A stretch of DNA of 64,000 nucleotides from NCBI GenBank assembly GCA_020628545.1, contig JAHDEX010000004.1, positions 54,436 through 118,435 of the forward strand, read 5' to 3'. The notes under the pieces were generated by a model, which saw only the letters and a program-made list of their open reading frames with translations, was not told the DNA's origin and searched no databases. This DNA comes from Paracoccaceae bacterium. GTDB taxonomy: Bacteria; Pseudomonadota; Alphaproteobacteria; Rhodobacterales; Rhodobacteraceae. The position numbers and the translations under genes were made by a program. Of the stretch, positions 8,468 to 27,947 are shown one piece after another; the first letter of the stretch is position 1, and each line of letters begins with the position of its first letter.

Positions 8468-9310
8468 TCAGACTGCGATATTATCGATCAACCTGACACC
8501 CGCCAGCCAGGCCGCCGCAAAAAGACGGGCGTCCTTGGTGGGTGCATCGAGAAGCGACAGGCTCACTCCGTCGCGCAGTTCAAGGTATTCAACCTCGTTA
8601 TAGCCACCCGCCACGATCCGTTCGATCGCAGGCCCCTGAAGCTCTGACATCGTGGCACCATTCCGCAACGCGCTCCGCATCTCTTCCATGGTCTCAGCGA
8701 GCACCGGTGCTTTGACACGCGCACGGTCAGAGATCAGCAGGTTGCGGGAGGACATGGCGAGGCCGTCTTCTTCGCGGATCGTGGGACAGCCAACCACCTC
8801 AATTGGGATGTCGAGGTCGCGTGCCATGCGGCGCACGATTTGAAGCTGTTGGTAGTCTTTCTCACCAAAGTAGGCCTTGTCAGCCGAAGTTTGGATAAAG
8901 AGCTTGGAGACCACTGTCGCCACACCATCAAAATGACCCGGCCGGTGTGCCCCACAAAGCATATCGGTCAAGCCAGCAACAGAGACGGTGGTCGCGAAGC
9001 CGTCGGGGTACATCTGATCCCCATCCGGATTATAAATGAGATCAACGCCGATGCTTTCCAGTTTTTTGGCATCTTCCTGTTCGGTGCGGGGGTAGTTTTT
9101 CAGGTCATCTGGATTGTTGAACTGTTTCGGGTTCACAAAGATCGTGACGATCACCCGATCACAGTCTTTGCGCGCGGCCCTGGCCAGAGACAGATGACCC
9201 TGATGTAGCGCGCCCATCGTTGGAACAACCCCAATCGTCTCACCTGCCTGACGCCAAAGACTTGTCTGCGCGCGCAGGCCTGCAAGCGTCGGCTCAATCG
9301 GTGCAATCAT
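8468..9310 (-). CDS. panC: Pantothenate synthetase (pantoate-beta-alanine ligase)
   Basis: A 280-residue enzyme joining pantoate and beta-alanine with ATP to give pantothenate, the vitamin B5 precursor of coenzyme A. The N-terminal signature [15 protein letters not shown] carries the HxGH-type nucleotide motif, followed by VNPKQFN and [11 protein letters not shown], all typical of PanC; length is normal. The ATG overlaps the stop of panB by four bases (ATGA), so panB-panC is translationally coupled. The product is cytosolic. The 3' end faces the M20 gene across a dispersed repeat. Confidence 0.98.
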   Translation of the reverse strand: MIAPIEPTLAGLRAQTSLWRQAGETIGVVPTMGALHQGHLSLARAARKDCDRVIVTIFVNPKQFNNPDDLKNYPRTEQEDAKKLESIGVDLIYNPDGDQMYPDGFATTVSVAGLTDMLCGAHRPGHFDGVATVVSKLFIQTSADKAYFGEKDYQQLQIVRRMARDLDIPIEVVGCPTIREEDGLAMSSRNLLISDRARVKAPVLAETMEEMRSALRNGATMSELQGPAIERIVAGGYNEVEYLELRDGVSLSLLDAPTKDARLFAAAWLAGVRLIDNIAV

Positions 9311-10128
9311 GGGGCCTTATCCGCGAAGACATGTTCAGCTGCCGGAAAGGTGCGCGCGCGGACTTCGTCTGCATAAGCGGCAATCGCTTTTTCGCCATCT
9401 TCTCCCAGATGCGCGTAGCGTTTCACGAACTTGGCTTTGAACGCGGTGAACAGCCCGAGCATGTCGTCCACGACGAGGATCTGTCCGTCGCAGCCTGCAC
9501 TTGCCCCAATGCCGATGGTGGGAATGGGGATCTCTGCTGTCACCTTATCGGCGAGGGACTCGGGGACTTTCTCAAGCACCACTGCAAAGGCGCCTGCGTC
9601 AGAGACCGCATCGGCGTCCGCGATCAATGCATCACCTGCATCACCCCGGCCTTGCACCTTATAGCCGCCAAGCGTGTTAATCGACTGCGGCGTAAGGCCA
9701 ATGTGGGCCATCACAGGCACGCCACGTTTCACCAGAAACGCGATGGTTTCTGCCATCTCCACGCCACCTTCGAGTTTCACAGCCCCGGCCCCGGTTTCGG
9801 CCATCAGATGTGCGGCATTCCGAAAGGCCTGTTCCTTGCTTTCTTCGTAAGACCCAAATGGCATGTCGATGACCATCATCGCGCTGGTCAGTCCGCGCGC
9901 AACGGCCTGGCCATGCATGATCATCATCTCCATGGTCACGCCAAGTGTTGATGGAAGTCCGTGCAGCACCATGCCGACACTGTCGCCAACGAGGACAAAG
10001 TCACAATGGCTGTCCATCATCTGCGCAATCGGCGTGGTGTAGGCGGTCAGGCTGACAATCGGCGTTCCGCCCTTCATAGCCAGGATGTCTTCCGGCATCG
10101 GCGCGCGTTTCTTCGCGGTGGCGCTCAT
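9307..10128 (-). CDS. panB: 3-methyl-2-oxobutanoate hydroxymethyltransferase
   Basis: A 273-residue enzyme that transfers a hydroxymethyl group from methylene-tetrahydrofolate to alpha-ketoisovalerate, giving ketopantoate, the first committed step of pantothenate synthesis. Motifs include [13 protein letters not shown] near the N-terminus and [10 protein letters not shown] (metal-binding Asp), then VKLEGG and HIGLTPQS. The start at [10 protein letters not shown] is preceded by AAGGAG; the open frame extends 60 bases further upstream without a better signal. The gene is coupled to panC. Confidence 0.98.
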   Translation of the reverse strand: MSATAKKRAPMPEDILAMKGGTPIVSLTAYTTPIAQMMDSHCDFVLVGDSVGMVLHGLPSTLGVTMEMMIMHGQAVARGLTSAMMVIDMPFGSYEESKEQAFRNAAHLMAETGAGAVKLEGGVEMAETIAFLVKRGVPVMAHIGLTPQSINTLGGYKVQGRGDAGDALIADADAVSDAGAFAVVLEKVPESLADKVTAEIPIPTIGIGASAGCDGQILVVDDMLGLFTAFKAKFVKRYAHLGEDGEKAIAAYADEVRARTFPAAEHVFADKAP

Positions 10129-10312
10129 CGGGGTCTCCTTTGTCCCGGGTGAACCTCTCGGATGGGTTACCAGCGAAGGCGCGCGCATGCCAGATCAAAC
10201 GCGGCGTTGCATTCGGGGCCAGGCCGAGGGCAAGGTAACCGCGATGGATATAATACGTGAGACATCAGAGCGTCATCGTCCGAGGACCGCGCTGACAGGA
10301 GCCGCTTGAAGA

Positions 10313-12995
<2,683 letters not shown>

Positions 12996-13021
12996 CACGC
13001 TTCGCGTGAATCGAAGATGAA

Positions 13022-13894
13022 TCAACCACCCTGCGTCAAACGCTTCAGCAATGAAGAGGTATCCCAGCGTCCGCCGCCAAGCTTCTGGACGTCTTTGTAG
13101 AACTGGTCGACCAGCGCTGTGACCGGCAGGCTCGCGCCGTTCTCGTCAGCGGTTTTCAGACATATGGCAAGGTCCTTGCGCATCCAGTCCACCGCAAAGC
13201 CGTGGTCGTATTCATCCGACAGCATCGTCTGATAGCGGTTGGCCATTTGCCACGACCCGGCGGCGCCTTGGCTAATCACTTCAACCACCGCTTCGCCGTC
13301 AAGACCGGCCTTTTGCGCGAAATGAAGCGCCTCTGACAGCCCCTGCACCAGCCCTGCAATCGCGATTTGGTTGCACATTTTTGTCATCTGGCCTGCGCCG
13401 CTATCGCCGATCCGGCGGCACAACTTGGCATAGGCAGACATGACAGTCTCTGCCGCATCGTATTGCGCCTGAACCCCGCCACACATGATCGAGAGCTGTC
13501 CGTTTTCTGCCCCAGCTTGACCGCCCGAAACCGGTGCGTCCACAAAACCGATACCTTTTGCCTTTGCAGCGTCGAAAAGCTCTGCAGTGACGGCCGCTGA
13601 CACAGTGGTGTGATCGACAAAGAGGCTTCCTGACATCATGCCTGCAAAAGCGCCGTCGTCCCCCAAACAGACAGAACGCAAGTCGTCGTCGTTGCCAACG
13701 CAGGCCATTACCATGTCGGCACCGTTTGCCGCCTCGCGCGGAGTAGCGCCAGAGGCGCCGCCGTGCTCCGCCACCCAAGCCTCTGCTTTGCTGGTTGTCC
13801 GGTTGTAAACGGTAACGTCATGGCCTGCCGCAGCGAGGTGCCCCGCCATCGGGTAGCCCATTACGCCGAGTCCCAAAAACGCAAGCTTTGCCAT
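13022..13894 (-). CDS. NAD-dependent beta-hydroxyacid dehydrogenase (3-hydroxyisobutyrate dehydrogenase family)
   Basis: A 290-residue beta-hydroxyacid dehydrogenase. The NAD(P)-binding loop LGLGVMGYPMAGHL is at the N-terminus. The substrate loop DAPVSGGQAGAENG and the catalytic Lys region GQMTKMCNQI follow. Family members include 3-hydroxyisobutyrate dehydrogenase (valine breakdown) and tartronate semialdehyde reductase; the sequence does not separate these. The ATG at MAKLAFLG has a GGAAAGGA ribosome site; the longer frame of 42 more codons looks non-coding. It stands alone between pgm (convergent) and a copper chaperone (divergent). Confidence 0.9.
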   Translation of the reverse strand: MAKLAFLGLGVMGYPMAGHLAAAGHDVTVYNRTTSKAEAWVAEHGGASGATPREAANGADMVMACVGNDDDLRSVCLGDDGAFAGMMSGSLFVDHTTVSAAVTAELFDAAKAKGIGFVDAPVSGGQAGAENGQLSIMCGGVQAQYDAAETVMSAYAKLCRRIGDSGAGQMTKMCNQIAIAGLVQGLSEALHFAQKAGLDGEAVVEVISQGAAGSWQMANRYQTMLSDEYDHGFAVDWMRKDLAICLKTADENGASLPVTALVDQFYKDVQKLGGGRWDTSSLLKRLTQGG

Positions 13895-14058
13895 ACGATC
13901 AATCCTTTCCGTGTTCCGCTTTCGCGGCAGCATGGCAGGTTCCCGCTTGGTCGCAAGGGACAAAGCGGCTCTGTCTGCAACGTGACAAAGCGCGGGTTGT
14001 GCTTTGGACTTTGGAGGCATAGCTCACAATTAACATTCACCCAAACATAGGAAGTGAG

Positions 14059-14598
14059 ATGCCTTTTCGTGCCTTTACGACTTTGGTTTTTGCTTTAGGC
14101 ATCCCGGGGTTGGCCGCTGCAGAAAACTACAAAGTCGGCAGTCTCGTGATCAGTGACCCCGTTGCGCGGGAGACCCCATCAACTGCGCGGACAGGTGCAG
14201 GATATATGACAATCACAAACACAGGTGACACTGCGGATCGCTTGATCGCAGTAAAGGCAGACTACCCGCGGGTCGAAATCCATGATGTGAAGGTCGAAGA
14301 TGACATCGCGTCGATGTTTAAGATCGAAGGCGCTGAAATCGCACCAGGTGAGTCCATCACGCTTCAACCCGGTCAGAAGCATGTGATGTTCATGGGGCTC
14401 GACGGCAATCCTTTTAAGGTTGGCGACCGTATTGCCGCAACGCTTGTGTTTGAAGCCGCTGGAGACGTTGATGTGGTTTTCGATGTCGCGACAGGCGAAG
14501 CAATCATGGAGGCCTTCGGGACTTCAAGTCACGGACATGGTCACGGTGGCCACGGCGACAAAAAAGACTCAGACGGTCACAGCCACGATCATAACTGA
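14059..14598 (+). CDS. Periplasmic copper chaperone, PCu(A)C family
   Basis: A 179-residue exported protein with a signal peptide (about residues 1-21, ending GLAAAEN) and one PCu(A)C domain. The full copper motif H-x10-M-x21-H-x-M is present as His75, Met86, His108, Met110. A His-rich tail (HGHGHGGHGDKK and HSHDHN) after residue 155 could hold more metal. PCu(A)C proteins carry Cu(I) in the periplasm for assembly of the CuA or CuB site of cytochrome oxidases. A GGAAGTGAG ribosome site precedes the ATG. No Sco or oxidase gene is adjacent. It converges on ppsR with only 14 bases between stops. Confidence 0.92.
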   Translation: MPFRAFTTLVFALGIPGLAAAENYKVGSLVISDPVARETPSTARTGAGYMTITNTGDTADRLIAVKADYPRVEIHDVKVEDDIASMFKIEGAEIAPGESITLQPGQKHVMFMGLDGNPFKVGDRIAATLVFEAAGDVDVVFDVATGEAIMEAFGTSSHGHGHGGHGDKKDSDGHSHDHN

Positions 14599-14612
14599 AG
14601 CGAAAAGACGGG

Positions 14613-16040
14613 TTACTCGCCGAGTGATCCGTCGCGGGCCAGAAGCCCAAACTTGCGCAGCTTGACGTAAAGTGACTGGCGCGATAGCCCCAGCATCTCT
14701 GCCGCAGCGACGCGGTTGTTCATGGTGAGTGTCACAGCCGTTTCGATGCACATCTTCTCAACAACATTCGTTGTTTCGGCGACGATCTCTTTCAAGGTGG
14801 CCTGTCCGACCAGTTCTTTCACAGATTCCATCGCCGCAGCAGGGGAGCTGGTGCCAATATCACGTGCGGCTTCACCACCGCCGTTTTCACGCATCACAAA
14901 TGCGAAAACCGGTGTTGTACCCGCGACAAGGCGCGTGATGGAAATCTCGACTGGGCGCGGGCTGCCGTAGTCACCCGCTACACGGGTCGCGTAAATCCGC
15001 ATGCGGCCATTCCGGCTCGCATTTTCAAGCATAACCTTCACATCAACGCTGCCGCGCTGCATGAACTCCGCCAGTTGACGGCCGCGCACGCTGATGTCGT
15101 GGGCGGTGTCGATCAGGTTCAGGAAACCTTCATTCGCCGACAGGATCGCGCCTGTATCGCTGGTGAAGATGATCGCGTCACTTGCAGAGTGATAGAGGCT
15201 TTGCAGATTGCGCGTTAGATCATTCGGGCGCAACTGTGCCTTCTCGGACGGCATGATCCGACACAACAGCAGTCGTTCACCCGCAGCGCGGAACAATGTT
15301 GGTGCAATCGCCACATCTTCATTCGCGGTCCGCAAGGTTGCAGAGACAGTGGTGTCGCTGTCGGCAATCGCTTCGGTCGTCAGCTCACCAATCAGATCGC
15401 CCACCTTGCGGCCCTGGAACATCTCTTGAAACCGCTCACCCACCAATTCATCAATGGGCCGGTCCAGGATCGCAACAGCGGCAGAGTTCGCGTCGGTGAT
15501 GACCCCTGTTTTGGCGGCGACGAAAACCATCGCATCCATGGTCGATTCCATCAGAACCCGGAAGCGTGTGTCGTTTTCGCGCTGGATTTCGTAGTCCTGC
15601 TCAAGCGCGACTTGTGCCTTTACCAATTGCTGCTGCATCTCAGCGACCGGGCGCAAATCGCGGCCCAGCATCAGGATTGCGCCATCGGGGCCAATCCGGT
15701 GCAGGCTGTAGCGCACGGGGAATTCCCAGCTCCCAACGGTATCTGAATGATTCAGCTCAACAGGGCGAATGCGCGTGTTCCCGGCCAGAAACTCTTCCAA
15801 CCGGCTTTCGAATTTCGGGATGCTTTCTGTTGTCAGAGCCGTCCGGATGTCACGGTTCTCCCACCGTTCCAGCGCGCGAAAGCTGTCGTAGAGGGGGTTC
15901 ACCAAAACTGACAGCACGTCTCCGCGATCAGAGATGACAATACCGAGGTCGGCAACTTCGGCGATGATGTTGCCCAGGATCTCAGGAGCAATCAAAGGGA
16001 TCGCGCCGGAATTCCAGTATTTGGTTCCGCGCGACGTCAT
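14613..16040 (-). CDS. ppsR: Photosynthesis gene repressor PpsR (CrtJ)
   Basis: A 475-residue DNA-binding repressor of bch, crt and puc genes. It shows an N-terminal region with ELNHSD and SILMLGRDLRP-like sequence (here AILMLGRDLRPVAEMQQQ), PAS domains in the middle, and a C-terminal FIS-type helix-turn-helix NNRVAAAEMLGLSRQSLYVK. Both cysteines discussed for redox control in Rhodobacter are kept: one in GERLLLCRI and one in VVEKMCIETA. The start was placed at MTSRGTKYW, 35 bases after ppaA; the ribosome site is weak, and an in-frame start 90 bases upstream overlaps ppaA. It should bind TGT-N12-ACA sites such as those listed near ppaA, bchF and crtA/crtI. Confidence 0.96.
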   Translation of the reverse strand: MTSRGTKYWNSGAIPLIAPEILGNIIAEVADLGIVISDRGDVLSVLVNPLYDSFRALERWENRDIRTALTTESIPKFESRLEEFLAGNTRIRPVELNHSDTVGSWEFPVRYSLHRIGPDGAILMLGRDLRPVAEMQQQLVKAQVALEQDYEIQRENDTRFRVLMESTMDAMVFVAAKTGVITDANSAAVAILDRPIDELVGERFQEMFQGRKVGDLIGELTTEAIADSDTTVSATLRTANEDVAIAPTLFRAAGERLLLCRIMPSEKAQLRPNDLTRNLQSLYHSASDAIIFTSDTGAILSANEGFLNLIDTAHDISVRGRQLAEFMQRGSVDVKVMLENASRNGRMRIYATRVAGDYGSPRPVEISITRLVAGTTPVFAFVMRENGGGEAARDIGTSSPAAAMESVKELVGQATLKEIVAETTNVVEKMCIETAVTLTMNNRVAAAEMLGLSRQSLYVKLRKFGLLARDGSLGE

Positions 16041-16075
16041 TTGATCTGCACTTTTGTCTGCCGCGCCGTCATAGT

Positions 16076-16855
16076 CTATCCCTTCGGCGCGAAATTTGCG
16101 CTGGGAATTTGCGTGAGAGTCAGACCGCAATGTTCAATCGCCTCGTCGATATTATTCGTCGCGATTTCGACACCAGTTAGCGAAGCGACATTCTCATGCT
16201 CGGACAAAACACCACCCCCAAGAGCGATAGGCGGCGGTTCGTCAGACGCGTTCCTCAGAAATTCTACCATCCGTCGCAATTTTTCAAGGCTTTCGCTTTG
16301 AGAAGCCGAAATGAAGATGGCATCGAAGCTCAAACTCTGAATTTGACGGCGGAGGTCATCCAATGTTGGGTCCAGGGCCATGCGAACCGAATACCCACGC
16401 CGCCGCATTTGCCCTGCCACAAGAACGGTCCCGAGTGTGTGTTGATCATCGCGCGGTGATATCAGAAAGATCAGCGGTGCATCTGCACGCGCCTTTTGGT
16501 CTGCACACCATTCTGGCCCGAGATCCCGCAACAAGGCTTGCAGGCGCGCCGTGCCAATGGTGACCTCAGCAAAGCCCAACGTATCGGCGCACCACATCTC
16601 ACCCAGTTGGTGGGCGACTGCTGGAATATAACGATCCGAAATTTCTGTTCGTGAAAACCCGTCGGCCAGTGCTCGGCGCACAGCCGCATGGCAGGCGTCA
16701 CGATCAGCACTAAGGCAAGCTGACCACAGGTCAAGAAGATGGTCCTTTGACAGACCTTGCGCAGAAGGAATTTCGGCAAAATCAGGACGCGGACGATCAG
16801 GGGTGCCGACAGCAAAAAGCGCGGTCCTTTCGTCCCTTGTACGATCGTTTGTCAT
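16076..16855 (-). CDS. ppaA: PpsR antirepressor PpaA/AerR (cobalamin-binding)
   Basis: A 259-residue SCHIC/B12-binding-domain regulator that in Rhodobacter modulates PpsR/CrtJ. The B12 motif D-x-H-x-x-G is present as DQHTLG in FLISPRDDQHTLG, and a helical N-terminal region (LWSACLSADRDACHAAVRRAL, split here by residues 80-100 of the frame) precedes it. The start is placed at MTNDRTRDER, with AAGGA about nine bases upstream. The longest frame would begin 114 bases earlier, but that ATG lies on a PpsR operator and ahead of the promoter I read here, so it should not be in the mRNA. It is the first gene of a ppaA-ppsR unit facing away from bchF. Confidence 0.93.
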   Translation of the reverse strand: MTNDRTRDERTALFAVGTPDRPRPDFAEIPSAQGLSKDHLLDLWSACLSADRDACHAAVRRALADGFSRTEISDRYIPAVAHQLGEMWCADTLGFAEVTIGTARLQALLRDLGPEWCADQKARADAPLIFLISPRDDQHTLGTVLVAGQMRRRGYSVRMALDPTLDDLRRQIQSLSFDAIFISASQSESLEKLRRMVEFLRNASDEPPPIALGGGVLSEHENVASLTGVEIATNNIDEAIEHCGLTLTQIPSANFAPKG

Positions 16856-16927
16856 CGCATGCGTCCTTGCCCCGATGGGGGCTGTTTCGAATTCCTCGTA
16901 TAGGCGTGAAACTGAGAAATCAAAGGC

Positions 16928-16968
16928 ATTGTCTGCCCTTCGGGGGCGGTTGTCAAAGGTAATTGACA
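16928..16968 (-). promoter_or_regulatory. ppaA promoter with overlapping PpsR operator
   Basis: Read on the minus strand, TGTCAATTACCTTTGACA (16968-16951) fits TGT-N12-ACA. Its last six bases TTGACA form a perfect -35 box, followed after 17 bases by GACAAT (16933-16928), four of six matches to a -10 box. PpsR bound here would cover the -35. The predicted transcription start near 16921 lies before the chosen ppaA ATG. Confidence 0.72.
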
Positions 16969-17072
16969 TTGATCAGGAGTGTTTTGCGAAAGAAGCTTAT
17001 AAGGCATTAAAAACGATGAATAAAATAGTGATCCGTCAACTACATCTCATACATGGCGCATCGATCTTTGTG

Positions 17073-17090
17073 TGTAACTTGAAGTTGACA
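17073..17090 (+). promoter_or_regulatory. PpsR operator 1 upstream of bchF (carries -35 box)
   Basis: TGTAACTTGAAGTTGACA fits TGT-N12-ACA and is palindromic inside (ACTT/AAGT). Its last six bases TTGACA form a consensus -35 box for the bchF promoter; TAGGCT at 17109-17114, 18 bases on, is a weak -10 candidate inside operator 2. Confidence 0.75.
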
Positions 17091-17100
17091 CTTGGCTATA

Positions 17101-17118
17101 TGTCGCCCTAGGCTGACA
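17101..17118 (+). promoter_or_regulatory. PpsR operator 2 upstream of bchF
   Basis: TGTCGCCCTAGGCTGACA fits TGT-N12-ACA with a strong dyad (TGTC..CCTAGG..GACA). It starts 10 bases after operator 1 ends and ends 8 bases before operator 3. It would cover the -10 region of the bchF promoter. Confidence 0.75.
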
Positions 17119-17126
17119 CTAATAAC

Positions 17127-17143
17127 TGTCAGGGAAATGGGAC

Positions 17144-17144
<1 letters not shown>
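17127..17144 (+). promoter_or_regulatory. PpsR-like operator 3 overlapping the bchF ribosome site and start
   Basis: TGTCAGGGAAATGGGACA fits TGT-N12-ACA; its last base is the A of the bchF ATG, and its centre holds the AGGGAAATGGG ribosome site. The internal dyad is limited to TGTC/GACA, so it is weaker than operator 2. The 8-base gap to operator 2 equals the spacing described for cooperative CrtJ binding at bchC of Rhodobacter capsulatus. Confidence 0.55.
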
Positions 17145-24984
<7,840 letters not shown>

Positions 24985-24985
<1 letters not shown>

Positions 24986-25671
24986 TGGACTACACCGCCA
25001 CCCGTGACCGGGTCGAAGACTACTTCGACCGCAGCGCCACCAAAGTGTGGGAGCGTCTGACATCGGATGCGCCCGTGTCTGGTGTGCGCGCAACGGTGCG
25101 CGCGGGGCGGGATCAGATGCGCGGCCTGATGCTGGCGCAACTGCCAGAGGATCTGACAGGTCTGCGCATTCTCGATGCGGGCTGTGGCCCGGGGATGGCG
25201 ACGATTGAATTGGCGCGGCGCGGGGCGACTGTGGTGGGTGCGGATATCTCACCTGCGTTGATCGAGATTGCGCAGAAGCGGTTGCCAACAGATCTTGCTG
25301 AGCAAGTGACGTGGCATGCGGGCGATATGCTTGATCCGGCGTTGGGCACGTTCGACCACGTCTTTGCGATGGATTCGATGATCTACTACGGGTCTGAAGA
25401 TATCGCGCGCCACTTGAGCGATTTGAGCGCGCGTGTGCGTGGTAAAATCGTTTTCACGTTACCACCGCGCACACCGCTTCTGATGGCGATGTTCCGGGTG
25501 GGCAAGCTGTTCCCGCGCGCGGATCGGTCCCCGCAGATGGTGCCGCAGAACGTGAGCGACGTGTGCCGCGCGATGCGCAAGGCTGGCGAGCTGTGTCACG
25601 TTAGTCAAGTGGGGCGGGTGAAGTCCGGCTTCTACATTTCGACCGCGATGGTGTGTGAGGGGGCGGCATGA
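24985..25671 (+). CDS. bchM: Magnesium-protoporphyrin IX O-methyltransferase
   Basis: A 228-residue S-adenosylmethionine-dependent enzyme that methylates the ring C propionate of Mg-protoporphyrin IX, making the substrate of the AcsF cyclase. The SAM-binding motif I is RILDAGCGPG (about 61-70), and FDHVFAMDSMIYY and the SDVCRAM region are typical. A TTG three bases upstream is in frame, but the ATG sharing a base with the bchL stop is preferred. The stop overlaps lhaA by ATGA. Confidence 0.97.
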
Positions 25672-27098
25672 TCTTTCGTGCCTCAGCCCTGAAGCGCGTG
25701 TCGGTCACGCTGCTGCCGTTCTCGGACGCGGTAAGTGATGATCTGCCGCTTAGCCAGTTGCTGCGCCTGTCGCTGTTCCAGGTCTCGGTCGGCATGGCTG
25801 CGGTGATGCTCTTGGGCACGCTCAACCGCGTGATGATCGTGGAATTGGGGATCGGCGCGTCGCTGGTCGCAGCGATGATCGCGATCCCGGTTTTGGTGGC
25901 ACCCTTCCGGGCGCTAGTTGGGTTCAAGTCTGACAACTACCGCTCTGCCATTGGCTGGAAGCGGATCCCGTATTTGTGGTTCGGGACGATCTGGCAGTTT
26001 GGCGGCCTTGCGATCATGCCGATGGCGCTGCTGGTGCTATCGGGCGACCGCGCGATTGATGCGGATTGGGCGGGCTACGGCGGGGCGGCGCTCGCCTTCC
26101 TGATGACCGGCATTGGGATGCATATGACGCAAACGGCAGGTCTTGCACTGGCAGCGGATCGGGCGACGGAAGAGACACGGCCAAAGGTCGTCGCCTTGCT
26201 TTACGTGATGCATCTGCTGGGCATGGCCTTTGCGGCGGTGATTATTGGCGCGCTGTTGCGTGACTTTGCACCGCTAAGGCTTGTGCAGGTGGTGCAGGGG
26301 ACCGCAGTGGTCACACTCATCCTAAATATGATCGCGCTTTGGCGGCAGGAGCGTGTGCAGCCGATGACAAAGGCGGAGCGCGAAGCACCTGGGCCAACCT
26401 TCATCGATGCCTGGCGCGACTTTGCCCATGGCGGGGATGCCGGACGGCTGTTGATGGTCGTCTTCATTGGCACGATGGCGTTCAACATGCAGGATGTGCT
26501 GCTGGAACCTTATGGCGGTGAAATCCTTGGACTGTCCGTGTCTGCCACAACCTTGCTGACAGCCACATGGGCCGGAGGTGCGCTAATTGGTTTCGCGCTG
26601 GCCGCGCGCTGGCTGGCGCGGGGCATTGACGCCTACCGCATGTGTGCGCGGGGGATTTTGACGGGTCTAGTGGCCTTTACCTGCGTGATCTTTGCCGCAC
26701 CGATGCAATCGGCGGTCTTGTTCTACATCGGGGCCACTTTGATCGGTCTGGGAGGGGGGCTCTTTGGGGTCGCCACCCTGACCGCTGCGATGACGATGCA
26801 AACATTGGGAACAGCAGGGCGCGGACTTGCGCTGGGCGCTTGGGGGGCCGCGCAGGCCACCGGCGCCGGGCTGTCGATTTTTCTCGGGGGCACGATGCGT
26901 GACCTCGTTAATCATGCCGCAGGGAACGGCATGTTGTCAGAGGCGCTCGCCACGCCCGCAACAGGCTATTCGGTCGTTTACCACACCGAAATCGGCCTTC
27001 TTTTCCTCACTCTCGTGGTGCTCGGACCCTTGGTAAAGGTGCGCGCACTGCGGACGGGACAAACCGCAAGCCCGGGTCTTGCGGATTTTCCGACCTGA
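25668..27098 (+). CDS. lhaA: Light-harvesting 1 assembly protein LhaA (PucC family)
   Basis: A 476-residue polytopic membrane protein with about 12 hydrophobic spans, of the PucC/LhaA group of the major facilitator superfamily. FKSDNYRSAIGWKRIPY in the first third and MTGIGMHMTQTAGLALAADRA are family signatures. LhaA assists assembly of the LH1 antenna around the reaction centre, possibly by delivering bacteriochlorophyll. It is coupled to bchM and followed 19 bases later by puhA; puhA promoters often lie inside the end of lhaA in Rhodobacter, but I could not pick one out here. Confidence 0.96.
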   Translation: MIFRASALKRVSVTLLPFSDAVSDDLPLSQLLRLSLFQVSVGMAAVMLLGTLNRVMIVELGIGASLVAAMIAIPVLVAPFRALVGFKSDNYRSAIGWKRIPYLWFGTIWQFGGLAIMPMALLVLSGDRAIDADWAGYGGAALAFLMTGIGMHMTQTAGLALAADRATEETRPKVVALLYVMHLLGMAFAAVIIGALLRDFAPLRLVQVVQGTAVVTLILNMIALWRQERVQPMTKAEREAPGPTFIDAWRDFAHGGDAGRLLMVVFIGTMAFNMQDVLLEPYGGEILGLSVSATTLLTATWAGGALIGFALAARWLARGIDAYRMCARGILTGLVAFTCVIFAAPMQSAVLFYIGATLIGLGGGLFGVATLTAAMTMQTLGTAGRGLALGAWGAAQATGAGLSIFLGGTMRDLVNHAAGNGMLSEALATPATGYSVVYHTEIGLLFLTLVVLGPLVKVRALRTGQTASPGLADFPT

Positions 27099-27117
27099 CC
27101 ACTGAAAGGAATACGAC

Positions 27118-27876
27118 ATGGTTGGTGTAGAATTCTTTGGGGACTTTGATCTGGCGAGCGCTGCGATCTGGGGTTTCTGGATCTTCTTTGCAGGGCTGAT
27201 CATCTACCTGCAGACAGAGAATATGCGTGAAGGCTATCCGCTGGTCGATGACGACGGGTCTCCGTCGGCGGGCCCCGGCATCTTGCCGACGCCAAAAGAC
27301 AAGACGTTCCACCTGCGCGATGGACGCGGCAGCATCAGTGTCCCATCCGAGCAAAATAGCGAACGCCCTGACCTCGCGATTGCGCAGACGTCGGACTCCG
27401 CAGGCTCGCCCTACGTGCCGACGGGGGACGCAATGGAAGATGGTGTTGGCTCGGCCAGCTGGGCGGCGCGTCGTGACGTGCCGGAACTGGACGCGCACGG
27501 CCATGCGAAAATCAAACCAATGGCCGGCTTGGAAGGCTTCAACGTCTCTGCCGGGCGGGATCCGCGTGGATTGGCAGTGGTGAGTGCGGACGGCGAAGTC
27601 GTCGGCCGGATCACGGATATGATGATCGATGTGCCTGAACATATGGTGCGGTATCTGGTGGTTGATCTGAACCCCGAAGGGTCCGGCAAGACGCGCCTGA
27701 TCCCGATCAACATGTGCCGTATCCTGCCGGATCGCGTGAAGGTCAAAGCCCTGAACGCCGACAGATTTGAAGGCATTCCGCAAGCCAAGTCAGCTGACCA
27801 GATCACGCTTCTTGAGGAAGAGAAAATCATGGCCTGGTTCGGCGGCGGTGCAATGTACTCGGCCAAGTTCATCTGA
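27118..27876 (+). CDS. puhA: Photosynthetic reaction centre H subunit
   Basis: A 252-residue H subunit with one N-terminal membrane helix (AAIWGFWIFFAGLIIYLQTEN split at residues 15-34) and a cytoplasmic PRC-barrel domain containing DPRGLAVVSADGEVVG and VRYLVVDL. It caps the L and M subunits and guides proton uptake to QB. An AAGGA ribosome site precedes the ATG. L and M (puf) lie outside this window. A strong hairpin follows the gene and may stabilise or separate its mRNA from puhB. Confidence 0.98.
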   Translation: MVGVEFFGDFDLASAAIWGFWIFFAGLIIYLQTENMREGYPLVDDDGSPSAGPGILPTPKDKTFHLRDGRGSISVPSEQNSERPDLAIAQTSDSAGSPYVPTGDAMEDGVGSASWAARRDVPELDAHGHAKIKPMAGLEGFNVSAGRDPRGLAVVSADGEVVGRITDMMIDVPEHMVRYLVVDLNPEGSGKTRLIPINMCRILPDRVKVKALNADRFEGIPQAKSADQITLLEEEKIMAWFGGGAMYSAKFI

Positions 27877-27896
27877 CGAGGCCCAAGAAAAGGTGA

Positions 27897-27921
27897 GGGG
27901 GCCGGCCAGCCACCGGTCCCC
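27897..27921 (+). other. RNA hairpin between puhA and puhB
   Basis: GGGGGCCGG and CCGGTCCCC form a nine-pair stem (one G-U) around a seven-base loop, 20 bases after the puhA stop. No T run follows, so it looks more like a processing or 3' end-stabilising stem than an intrinsic terminator. Confidence 0.6.
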
Positions 27922-27947
27922 ACGATCCGCAGCACGGGGAGGCTGCC

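Noticed and set aside
12996..13008. Terminator between pgm and the dehydrogenase
   Set aside because: CACGC-TTC-GCGTG is a small stem without a T run on either strand; not enough for a terminator call.
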